Shown: positions 1 through 5,214 of the stretch, one piece after another
Layout: every line of letters starts with the position of its first letter
How positions within the stretch are numbered: position 1 is the stretch's first letter
NCBI GenBank assembly: GCA_040507245.1
Contig: JBEVVH010000150.1
Span: 1 to 8,551 of the forward strand
Source: Thiodiazotropha sp040507245
Lineage (GTDB): Bacteria; Pseudomonadota; Gammaproteobacteria; Chromatiales; Chromatiaceae
Reading direction: 5' to 3'
DNA length: 8,551 bases
Program-made: the position numbers and the translations under genes
The notes under the pieces: generated by a model
Told to the model about the DNA's origin: nothing
What the model saw: only the letters and a program-made list of their open reading frames with translations
The model's database searches: none

Positions 1-2028
1 GCGCCTACGGCACGTCGGGTTTCCAGTATCGCCTCGCGACTACCGGGGACTACCAGCCTTCGCTTCGCTTTCCCTGGCTGGCAGCGCTGGATTCCCTGGG
101 TGTTTCTCTGTGTACACGGCTACCTGACCACCCGCAGACGGGTCTATCTGCCCGGCCTGACCCTGTCCACCGCACTGATGGTCCTGGGTGGCTTTCCCAC
201 GGTCACGGTCTATGCCCTGATGGCTCTCGCCATCTTCTCTCTGGTTTACGCACCCTGGTCCGAAGGCCTGAAATCGGTACTCAAATGTGCCCTGATACTG
301 ACACTGTTCGGTGTCATGGCCTTTCTCATCACCTCATTTGCGATTCATTCCCTGTACGAGATGCTACAGGCCACCAAGGCCCTGGAACTACGCGCCCAAC
401 GGGGCGATACACCCCTGGAACTGGCCGATTTCATCCGTTTCGTGTTCCCCATTCAGGAACGCATACCCAGTGTCGAGCAGACCTTCTATGTGGGGATTCT
501 GCCGCTGCTGTTTCTGTTTGCCGGGGTTGTCCAACTGTTACGCGGCCGCGCCAGCCGGGGCATGGTGTTCGCCCTGCTGGTGCTGGCAATGACCGTCTCC
601 ATCGCCTTTGGCCTGCTGCCAAGGAAAATCGTCTGGGCGATTCCCACCTTCGACAGCAACAGCTGGAGTCGCATGACCATCCTCCTGGCACTGGGTTTTG
701 CAGTCATCTCCGCGGAGGTCATCAGCCGACTGTTTCGCCTGTCCGCTCTGCGTGGTCTTCGCCTGGCGCCGATGCTTCTGGTGAGTCTTCTGATTGTGGT
801 GCAGTTCGTGGACATGCGGGCCCTGTTCCAGGCCTTCAACGGCCCGGTCCCGGCTGCCACCTTCGTGCCGAAAACCCCAACCATCGACTATGTACAGAAA
901 CATCTCAAGCCACTGCAGAGCATCCTCGGGGACCGGGTCTATCTGATCTCGGGCACGCTCACCAGCTACGCGCTTCCGGAGTGGTTCGCGCACGGCTTCA
1001 AGACCCGTGCCGAAAAGGCGGTACTGGACAGCGAGGTGGTGCCCGGCGGACATGTGACCAAAACCGCCGCCATGATCGATTGCGCGAATGTGCGCACGGA
1101 CGGCCACATCCTCGAGCTGCTGGGCATCCGCTACCTGCTGTGCGGCGCGGCCCGCTCCGAAATCGGCCGTACAAATATTCTACTGGCCACCTCGGGCGAG
1201 CGGCACGTGCCCTCTCCATTGATCACTCCGGAGCACCCCCTGGTGCAGCACTTTCCACTGCCCAGCGAAATGGAGATCGATGGGGTCAAACTGCTGATGG
1301 CCACCTACTCCAAACCCCAGGCCTATACGGATGTCAGTGTGAAACTGTATCGGGACGACCAATTGCTCGGCACCGCCACCGTGGAGGCCGCCGCTATCCA
1401 TGACAACAGCTGGGTCGACTTCCTGTTTCCTCATCCGGTCCGACTGGGAACCGGCCTCAACCGGCTCGAGGTTCACGCACTACCCAGCCAGCAGGACGGT
1501 AAGCTCAGTGTCTGGGTCTACCCCATCGAGCCCGGCGGTGTGTTCATCGAACAGGATAATGAGCCCCTGTATGCCCAGGTGGCGGTGAAGCTGTTCCGCA
1601 GCGTCGCATTTCCCAACTATTTCGTCGAGCGCCACATCGAGGACAACCTTGCCCTGATCGAGAACCTGCGGGTCAGCGGCAGCGGCTACAGTCTGGCGGA
1701 TCTCGACCCCCAGCTGCAGCCGGATTACACCCAGGTGCAACTGCTCAACCGCACTCCCACCGAGGTACAGGTCAGGTATACCGGTGAACAGCCGGGCTGG
1801 CTGGTATTGCCGATCCGGCTCTACCCGCAGTGGCGGGCCTATGTCAACGATCGCCCGGCTGACCTGAGCGGTTTCATGGGCATGCTCCCGGCGGTGTCCG
1901 TGGTCCCCGGCGACCAGGTCAGCTACCGCTACGAACCTTACTGGCTCTACGGGCTGGGCATATTGAGTCTGATCACCTTGCTGGTTACCCTCTACCTGAC
2001 CTATCGTTGGCGAAACCATGTACCCTGA
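1..2028 (+). CDS. YfhO-like multi-span membrane protein, 5' end outside window
   Basis: This is the 3' portion of a large inner-membrane protein resembling the YfhO family (putative GT-C-type glycosyltransferase-like proteins). The frame is open from position 1; the first in-frame start is a GTG at 100, giving 642 residues, but the gene almost certainly begins upstream because YfhO proteins are longer and more N-terminal helices are expected. Numbered from that GTG, hydrophobic segments lie at about 18-52 (two helices containing GGFPTVTVYAL, like the family's GHPQ region), 59-88, 126-145 (YVGILPLLFLF, a typical YfhO motif), 152-173, 192-212 and 222-243. A soluble, probably periplasmic region of about 370 residues follows. 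It ends in the YfhO-like pattern LYPQWRAYVNDRPADL, and a final helix sits at about 615-637. In Bacillus, YfhO takes part in lipoteichoic acid glycosylation; the substrate here is unknown. The reading frame before about position 100 is doubtful (see findings). It ends beside lptM. Confidence 0.72.
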   Translation, partial: APTARRVSSIASRLPGTTSLRFAFPGWQRWIPWVFLCVHGYLTTRRRVYLPGLTLSTALMVLGGFPTVTVYALMALAIFSLVYAPWSEGLKSVLKCALILTLFGVMAFLITSFAIHSLYEMLQATKALELRAQRGDTPLELADFIRFVFPIQERIPSVEQTFYVGILPLLFLFAGVVQLLRGRASRGMVFALLVLAMTVSIAFGLLPRKIVWAIPTFDSNSWSRMTILLALGFAVISAEVISRLFRLSALRGLRLAPMLLVSLLIVVQFVDMRALFQAFNGPVPAATFVPKTPTIDYVQKHLKPLQSILGDRVYLISGTLTSYALPEWFAHGFKTRAEKAVLDSEVVPGGHVTKTAAMIDCANVRTDGHILELLGIRYLLCGAARSEIGRTNILLATSGERHVPSPLITPEHPLVQHFPLPSEMEIDGVKLLMATYSKPQAYTDVSVKLYRDDQLLGTATVEAAAIHDNSWVDFLFPHPVRLGTGLNRLEVHALPSQQDGKLSVWVYPIEPGGVFIEQDNEPLYAQVAVKLFRSVAFPNYFVERHIEDNLALIENLRVSGSGYSLADLDPQLQPDYTQVQLLNRTPTEVQVRYTGEQPGWLVLPIRLYPQWRAYVNDRPADLSGFMGMLPAVSVVPGDQVSYRYEPYWLYGLGILSLITLLVTLYLTYRWRNHVP

Positions 2029-2050
2029 ACGAACACCACCCTCCCCTGTC

Positions 2051-2179
2051 ATGAGACCCTGGACAATCCTCATTACCATCGGTCTGTTGTGCCTAATCCT
2101 CAGCGCCTGTGGACAGAAGGGACCGCTGAAGCCGGCCTCAGGGGACACACGCACCACATTCCACAATCACATCTCATGA
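2051..2179 (+). CDS. lptM: LptM-family (YifL/LppL) small outer-membrane lipoprotein
   Basis: A 42-residue lipoprotein precursor. It has a short basic N-terminus (MRPW), a hydrophobic signal segment (residues 5-17), lipobox L-S-A-C with the lipidated cysteine at residue 20, then the family signature CGQKGPLKP. LptM (formerly YifL) in E. coli binds the LptD/LptE translocon and helps its disulfide maturation. Placement directly upstream of dapF is the usual one for this family. The stop overlaps the dapF start as ATGA (2176-2179), implying translational coupling. An in-frame ATG at 2018 would add 11 residues and overlap the upstream gene by 11 bp; I prefer 2051 because it gives a conventional signal peptide, although neither start has a clear Shine-Dalgarno sequence. 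In Pseudomonas lysA sits between lptM and dapF; here it does not, as in E. coli. The mature protein after the motif is short and unconserved, as is common in the family. Confidence 0.88.
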   Translation: MRPWTILITIGLLCLILSACGQKGPLKPASGDTRTTFHNHIS

Positions 2180-3006
2180 AACTTCGCTTCACGAAAATGC
2201 ATGGGGCGGGTAACGACTTTGTGGTCATAGATGGTGTACGCCAGGATGTCCCCCTCGACCCGGAACTCTGTCGGCGTCTCGCCGACCGCCGCTTCGGGGT
2301 GGGCTGTGATCAGATTCTGCTGGTCGAGCCTCCCCGTCAGAGGGATACCGATTTTCACTATCGCATCATCAATGCGGACGGCTCCGATGCCGGCGCCTGC
2401 GGCAACGGCGCCCGCTGCTTCGTTCGCTTCGTGCATGAGCAGGGCTTGAGTGACAAGGCCGTATTGCGGGTCACCACGAGCGGGGGGCTGATCGAACTGC
2501 GGGAACTCGAATCAGGAATGATCGAGGTGGATATGGGCCCGCCCCGCTTTGAGCCCTCGCAGATACCCTTCGAGGCGGCGCAACGGGCCACCCGCTACCC
2601 ACTGGAGGTGGCGGGTGAGAGCATCACTCTCAGCAGTCTCTCCATGGGCAACCCCCATGCGGTACTGATGGTGGATGACGTGGACCAGGCCCCTGTGGCG
2701 CATCTGGGCCCCGCGATCGAAAACCACCCGCGTTTTCCCGAGCGGGTCAATGTGGGTTTCATGCAGGTGCTGAATCCCCGGGAGATCCGTCTGAGGGTCT
2801 ACGAACGGGGGACCGGCGAGACCCTCGCATGCGGCAGCGGGGCCTGTGCCGCAGTGGTCGCGGGACGCCTGCTGGGACGTCTCGAGGAGACCGTGAGCGT
2901 GCATCTACGCGGTGGCGATCTTGTGATAAAGTGGCCGGGAGAGGGCCATTCCGTACTCCTGAGCGGTCCCGCGCAAACTGTGTTTCAAGGAACCATTGAG
3001 CTATGA
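2176..3006 (+). CDS. dapF: Diaminopimelate epimerase
   Basis: Cytoplasmic PLP-independent epimerase that converts LL-diaminopimelate to meso-diaminopimelate, the last intermediate before lysine and a peptidoglycan precursor. The product is 276 residues (E. coli: 274). It begins MKLRFTKMHGAGNDFVVID, the canonical N-terminus with the GxGNDF substrate-binding motif. The two catalytic cysteines of the acid/base pair are visible: C75 in SDAGACGNGARC and C219 in GETLACGSGACAAVVAG. The internal repeat of these motifs reflects the two-lobed fold. The substrate-contact segment SMGNPHAV lies at about residues 155-162. The reading frame is open further upstream (a possible start at 2089), but that would overlap nearly all of lptM and add non-homologous residues, so the ATG at 2176 is chosen. 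It overlaps lptM upstream and the DUF484 gene downstream, each by 4 bp (ATGA). Confidence 0.97.
   Translation: MKLRFTKMHGAGNDFVVIDGVRQDVPLDPELCRRLADRRFGVGCDQILLVEPPRQRDTDFHYRIINADGSDAGACGNGARCFVRFVHEQGLSDKAVLRVTTSGGLIELRELESGMIEVDMGPPRFEPSQIPFEAAQRATRYPLEVAGESITLSSLSMGNPHAVLMVDDVDQAPVAHLGPAIENHPRFPERVNVGFMQVLNPREIRLRVYERGTGETLACGSGACAAVVAGRLLGRLEETVSVHLRGGDLVIKWPGEGHSVLLSGPAQTVFQGTIEL
2987..2992 (+). promoter_or_regulatory. Shine-Dalgarno site of the DUF484 gene
   Basis: AAGGAA lies inside the 3' end of dapF, 10 bases before the ATG at 3003. It is the clearest ribosome-binding site in this operon and supports that start. The gene can therefore recruit ribosomes itself as well as through the ATGA overlap with dapF. 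Confidence 0.6.
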
Positions 3007-3698
3007 CCCAGAAAGCCCCGAACGGCACCCTCGAAGATCGTGAAATCGAGCGCCTGGTAGTGGAGTATCTCACCGACCATCCGGATTTCCTGATCCGCCA
3101 TTCCGATCTGCTCGCCCGACTCGACATCCCCCATCAGAGCGGTGCGGCGGTTTCACTCATTGAACGCCAGGTGGACACCCTGCGCGGCCAGCTGCGAGAC
3201 AGCCAGCAGAAACTGGCGGAGCTGGTCGAAGTGGCGCGCAACAACGACCAACTGCAGGAACGCATGCACCGCCTGACCCTGGAACTGATCGATGCGGCGA
3301 CCTTCGAAGAAGTGCTCAACGCCCTGGAAGACGAACTGCACGACGATTTCAAGGCCGACGCGGTGGAACTCAGACTCTTCTCCCCCAGCCTGTTCGACGA
3401 GACCAATCGGGACGGGGTGGATGAACAGACCGCCCGCTTCGAGGCCTTTTTCAACCAGAACAGCCCCATCTGCGGCCCCATGGACCAGCACCAGCTCGAC
3501 TATGTATTCGGAGCCGAGGGATACCATATCGCCTCCACCGCGCTGATCCCCCTGAAAAGCGAAGGCGTGCTCGGCCTGCTGGCCATCGGCAGCCGGGATC
3601 CGCACCGCTTCGCAGCGGACCATGGCACGGAATTCCTCTCCCGCCTGGGGCAGATCATCAGCCGCACCCTGCAGGCGGTCTCCCTACCCGGGCTCTGA
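3003..3698 (+). CDS. DUF484 family protein (YigA-like)
   Basis: A 231-residue cytoplasmic protein of the DUF484 family, homologous in position and architecture to E. coli YigA (235 residues). The N-terminal helix carries the family pattern VVEYLTDHPDFL (residues 19-30). A long charged heptad-like helix, likely a coiled coil, runs from about 50 to 98 and contains ERQVDTLRGQLRDSQQKLAE. The C-terminal half (about 99-225) looks like a GAF-type alpha/beta sensory fold, ending with the pattern LLAIGSRDPHRF and an SRLGQIISRTL helix. The biochemical function is unknown. The gene is almost always found between dapF and xerC, which hints at a link with cell-wall or chromosome-resolution physiology, but nothing here proves it. 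The start overlaps the dapF stop (ATGA). Unusually, the following xerC is not contiguous: a 589-bp gap intervenes. Confidence 0.9.
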   Translation: MTQKAPNGTLEDREIERLVVEYLTDHPDFLIRHSDLLARLDIPHQSGAAVSLIERQVDTLRGQLRDSQQKLAELVEVARNNDQLQERMHRLTLELIDAATFEEVLNALEDELHDDFKADAVELRLFSPSLFDETNRDGVDEQTARFEAFFNQNSPICGPMDQHQLDYVFGAEGYHIASTALIPLKSEGVLGLLAIGSRDPHRFAADHGTEFLSRLGQIISRTLQAVSLPGL

Positions 3699-3787
3699 GC
3701 GGCGGGGCTCTCTAACGGGCCCGTGTAGTGCTTCATACTAATGTGCGTTTATAAAGCCCGCACCGGTTCCAAGCCAAGGCGGCACGC

Positions 3788-3793
3788 TATAAT
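3788..3793 (+). promoter_or_regulatory. Possible sigma-70 -10 box
   Basis: A perfect TATAAT sits in the gap upstream of xerC. The region 16-17 bases upstream (around 3766-3771, gttcca) is a poor match to TTGACA, and there is no extended -10 TG. If used, transcription would begin near 3800 and immediately read the hairpins at 3793-3831, about 490 bases before the xerC start. This is a motif match only. Confidence 0.3.
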
Positions 3794-3831
3794 CGGGTAT
3801 TGCTAACCCGACAACTAAGTATGTCGTCGGG
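3793..3831 (+). repeat. Two overlapping, mutually exclusive hairpins
   Basis: The arm tcgggt (3793-3798) pairs with acccga (3806-3811) across a 7-nt loop. The overlapping arm cccgac (3807-3812) can instead pair with gtcggg (3826-3831) across a 13-nt loop. The shared middle arm means only one can form at a time. No T-tract follows, so neither is a classical intrinsic terminator. Confidence 0.45.
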
Positions 3832-3838
3832 CCAATAG

Positions 3839-3856
3839 CTCAAGTTTCGGAGTTCA
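3839..3856 (+). repeat. Left 18-bp terminal inverted repeat
   Basis: ctcaagtttcggagttca, identical over 18 of 18 bases to the reverse complement of 4236-4253. Matching falls away immediately on the inner side; outside it there is only scattered similarity (tag versus taa). Confidence 0.85.
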
Positions 3857-3963
3857 GAACGGATTTCATTCGAGTAAACACGATCACAAATGCCCCACGT
3901 ACAGGGTATATGGGTCCGGACGACGACTGTGCCTATTCAGGGCAGTAGCCAAACCAATTTTTT

Positions 3964-4059
3964 ACCACGAAGAGCACGAAGTTCACGAAGCAGCGTGTTC
4001 ATGGATTTCAATGCCAAAAGCTACGCAATGAGATGATTGATCATCTGATCCTTCGTGGT
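3964..4059. repeat. cacgaag 9-nt-period repeats closed by an inverted cttcgtggt
   Basis: Three cacgaag units at 3966-3972, 3975-3981 and 3984-3990 have an exact 9-nt period, the first as accacgaag (3964-3972). The exact reverse complement, cttcgtggt, is at 4051-4059, so the block can fold with a stem of at least 9 bp and a loop of about 78 nt. Inside the loop a further hairpin, agatga/tcatct (4031-4036 with 4041-4046, ttga loop), is present. Short accacgaag-type repeats recur in intergenic DNA of various environmental bacteria as I recall them; that recollection is unverified here. Confidence 0.6.
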
Positions 4060-4131
4060 TAAAGCAATCGGTTATGCGAATGATCGTGGGAGGGTGCCCA
4101 GTTACCACATTTTTCATTCCTTATGCATGCC

Positions 4132-4211
4132 ATTCAATAAGTTTTATTGTTTGATTTAGAACACAAATATTTTACCAAGCCATGGATATATTCACATTAT
4201 TATTCAATAAG
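4132..4211 (+). repeat. Direct repeat attcaataag, two copies
   Basis: The 10-mer attcaataag occurs at 4132-4141 and at 4202-4211, 70 bases apart, in the AT-rich right third of the element. Low-complexity A/T composition makes chance more likely here than elsewhere. Confidence 0.45.
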
Positions 4212-4235
4212 ATATGTGTATTCTCGCGCAAGATT

Positions 4236-4253
4236 TGAACTCCGAAACTTGAG
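4236..4253 (-). repeat. Right 18-bp terminal inverted repeat
   Basis: tgaactccgaaacttgag on the plus strand, the exact reverse complement of the left repeat. It lies 34 bases upstream of the xerC ATG. Confidence 0.85.
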
Positions 4254-4287
4254 TTAATAGAATGAGGCATTTCACTAGAGAGAGCGG

Positions 4288-5208
4288 ATGGACAACCACC
4301 CGACACAACCCGACAGTCTGCAGACCCGGCTCGACCGGTTTCTCGACTATCTGGCCCATGAGCGCCGTCTTTCCCCGCATACCCGGGAGAGTTATGCCCG
4401 TGACCTGAGGGCAGCCCGCAATTGGCTCAGTGAGCACGCCATCCAGGACTGGACCCACCTGACCCAGGACCAGGTACGCCACTACATCGCCCAGCGCCAC
4501 CGCCAGGGCATGTCACCGAAAAGCCTGCACCGGGAACTCTCCAGCCTGCGTGCCCTGTACAATTTTCTGATCCGCGAGGAACTGGCCCAGGCCAACCCCG
4601 CACTCGGGGTACGCGCACCCAAGGTGCGGCGCAAGCTGCCGGTCACCCTGGACGCGGACCAGATCGGGCAACTGCTCGATATCGATGCCACCGACACACT
4701 GTCACTGCGCGACCGGGCGATCATGGAGCTGTTCTACTCATCGGGTCTGCGACTCGCGGAACTCATCGCCCTGGATCTGGGGCAGCTCGATCTGCAGGAA
4801 CAGATGGTGGCGGTCACCGGCAAGGGCAACAAATCCCGTCTGGTGCCGGTGGGCAGACAGGCCCGGGAGGCGATTCAACGCTGGCTGACGGTGCGTCACG
4901 AACTGGCGGGGCCGGATGAACCGGCCCTGTTCGTCGGCGTGCGCGGCAAGCGCATCAGCCGCTCCACGGTGCAGAAACAGTTGCATGACTGGTCAGTGCG
5001 CCAGGGTGCTCCGCGCAACATCCACCCGCATCTGCTGCGCCACTCCTTCGCCACCCATCTGCTGGAGTCCTCCGGCGACTTGCGTGCGGTTCAGGAACTG
5101 CTGGGACACGCCAATATCAGCACCACCCAGATCTATACCCACCTGGACTTCCAGCATCTGGCCGAGGTGTATGACAAGGCCCATCCCCGGGCGAAACGCA
5201 AAAAGTAA
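4288..5208 (+). CDS. xerC: Tyrosine recombinase XerC
   Basis: Site-specific tyrosine recombinase of 306 residues which, with XerD and FtsK, resolves chromosome dimers at dif near the division septum. The N-terminal SAM-like core-binding domain spans about 12-98 (LSPHTRESYARDLRAARNWL), and the catalytic domain about 115-295. All active-site residues are visible: R155 (SSGLRLAEL), K179 (TGKGNKSRLVPVG), H248 and R251 (HPHLLRHSFATHLL), H274 (LLGHANISTTQIYTH) and the nucleophile Y283. These match the spacing of E. coli XerC (R148, K172, H240, R243, H266, Y275). A purine-rich stretch agagagag precedes the ATG at suitable distance and supports it. The dapF/DUF484 neighbourhood makes XerC more likely than XerD or a mobile-element integrase. 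The gene is separated from its usual operon by the inserted block, so it may need its own promoter. Its stop lies 6 bp from that of the converging transporter gene. Confidence 0.96.
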   Translation: MDNHPTQPDSLQTRLDRFLDYLAHERRLSPHTRESYARDLRAARNWLSEHAIQDWTHLTQDQVRHYIAQRHRQGMSPKSLHRELSSLRALYNFLIREELAQANPALGVRAPKVRRKLPVTLDADQIGQLLDIDATDTLSLRDRAIMELFYSSGLRLAELIALDLGQLDLQEQMVAVTGKGNKSRLVPVGRQAREAIQRWLTVRHELAGPDEPALFVGVRGKRISRSTVQKQLHDWSVRQGAPRNIHPHLLRHSFATHLLESSGDLRAVQELLGHANISTTQIYTHLDFQHLAEVYDKAHPRAKRKK

Positions 5209-5214
5209 CGCGCT

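Larger units (their letters stand above)
3839..4255. mobile_element. MITE-like non-coding element with 18-bp terminal inverted repeats
   Basis: The ends are perfect 18-bp inverted repeats: ctcaagtttcggagttca at 3839-3856 and its reverse complement at 4236-4253, spanning 415 bp. The pentamer aatag touches the left repeat (3834-3838) and recurs at 4256-4260, two bases beyond the right repeat, so it may be a target-site duplication if the right end extends to 4255. The interior has no ORF long enough for a transposase and is richer in A+T than the flanking genes. It lies where the DUF484 gene and xerC normally adjoin. A small non-autonomous element mobilised in trans fits best. Alternatives are an ancient degenerate insertion sequence or a large structured regulatory region. 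I cannot assign it to a known family without a database search. Confidence 0.6.
3699..4287. other. 589-bp gene-free gap between DUF484 gene and xerC
   Basis: No convincing coding sequence is present on either strand. The DUF484 gene and xerC are usually adjacent or overlapping, so this gap is atypical. The first ~140 bases hold a 10-bp palindrome (3715-3724), a perfect TATAAT (3788-3793) and two competing short hairpins (3793-3831). From 3839 to 4253 an inverted-repeat-bounded, AT-richer block is present; it is described separately. The last ~30 bases lead into xerC and hold its purine-rich ribosome-binding region. Confidence 0.8.

Noticed and set aside
285..1403. Long plus-strand reading frame of 372 codons
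   Set aside because: It lies wholly inside the YfhO-like gene in another frame, is rich in R, P, H and G, and has no membrane or domain pattern; a GC-rich shadow frame. Only its extension into positions 3-100 looks protein-like, which is handled as a possible frameshift.
2089..2175. Upstream-extended start for dapF
   Set aside because: The extra 29 residues are not DapF-like and overlap lptM almost completely; the ATG at 2176 gives the canonical MKLRFTKMHGAGNDF start.
3715..3724. acgggcccgt palindrome as terminator of the dapF operon
   Set aside because: It is a 10-bp palindrome with no loop to spare and no following T-tract.
3964..3990. cacgaag units as a CRISPR array
   Set aside because: Units are 7 nt on a 9-nt period, with no spacers of 25-40 nt and no cas genes.
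3800..4080. attC (integron) or dif-like recombination site in the gap
   Set aside because: I looked for core-site patterns around gctaac and ggttatgcg and for a dif-like 28-mer; no properly spaced pair of simple and core sites is present.
4204..4500. 98-codon minus-strand frame across the start of xerC
   Set aside because: It overlaps conserved xerC sequence and the inverted repeat and shows no domain or ribosome-binding site.
4288..5208. The tyrosine recombinase as integrase of the adjacent inverted-repeat element
   Set aside because: It lies outside the inverted repeats, matches XerC in length and catalytic spacing, and sits in the standard dapF-DUF484-xerC order.
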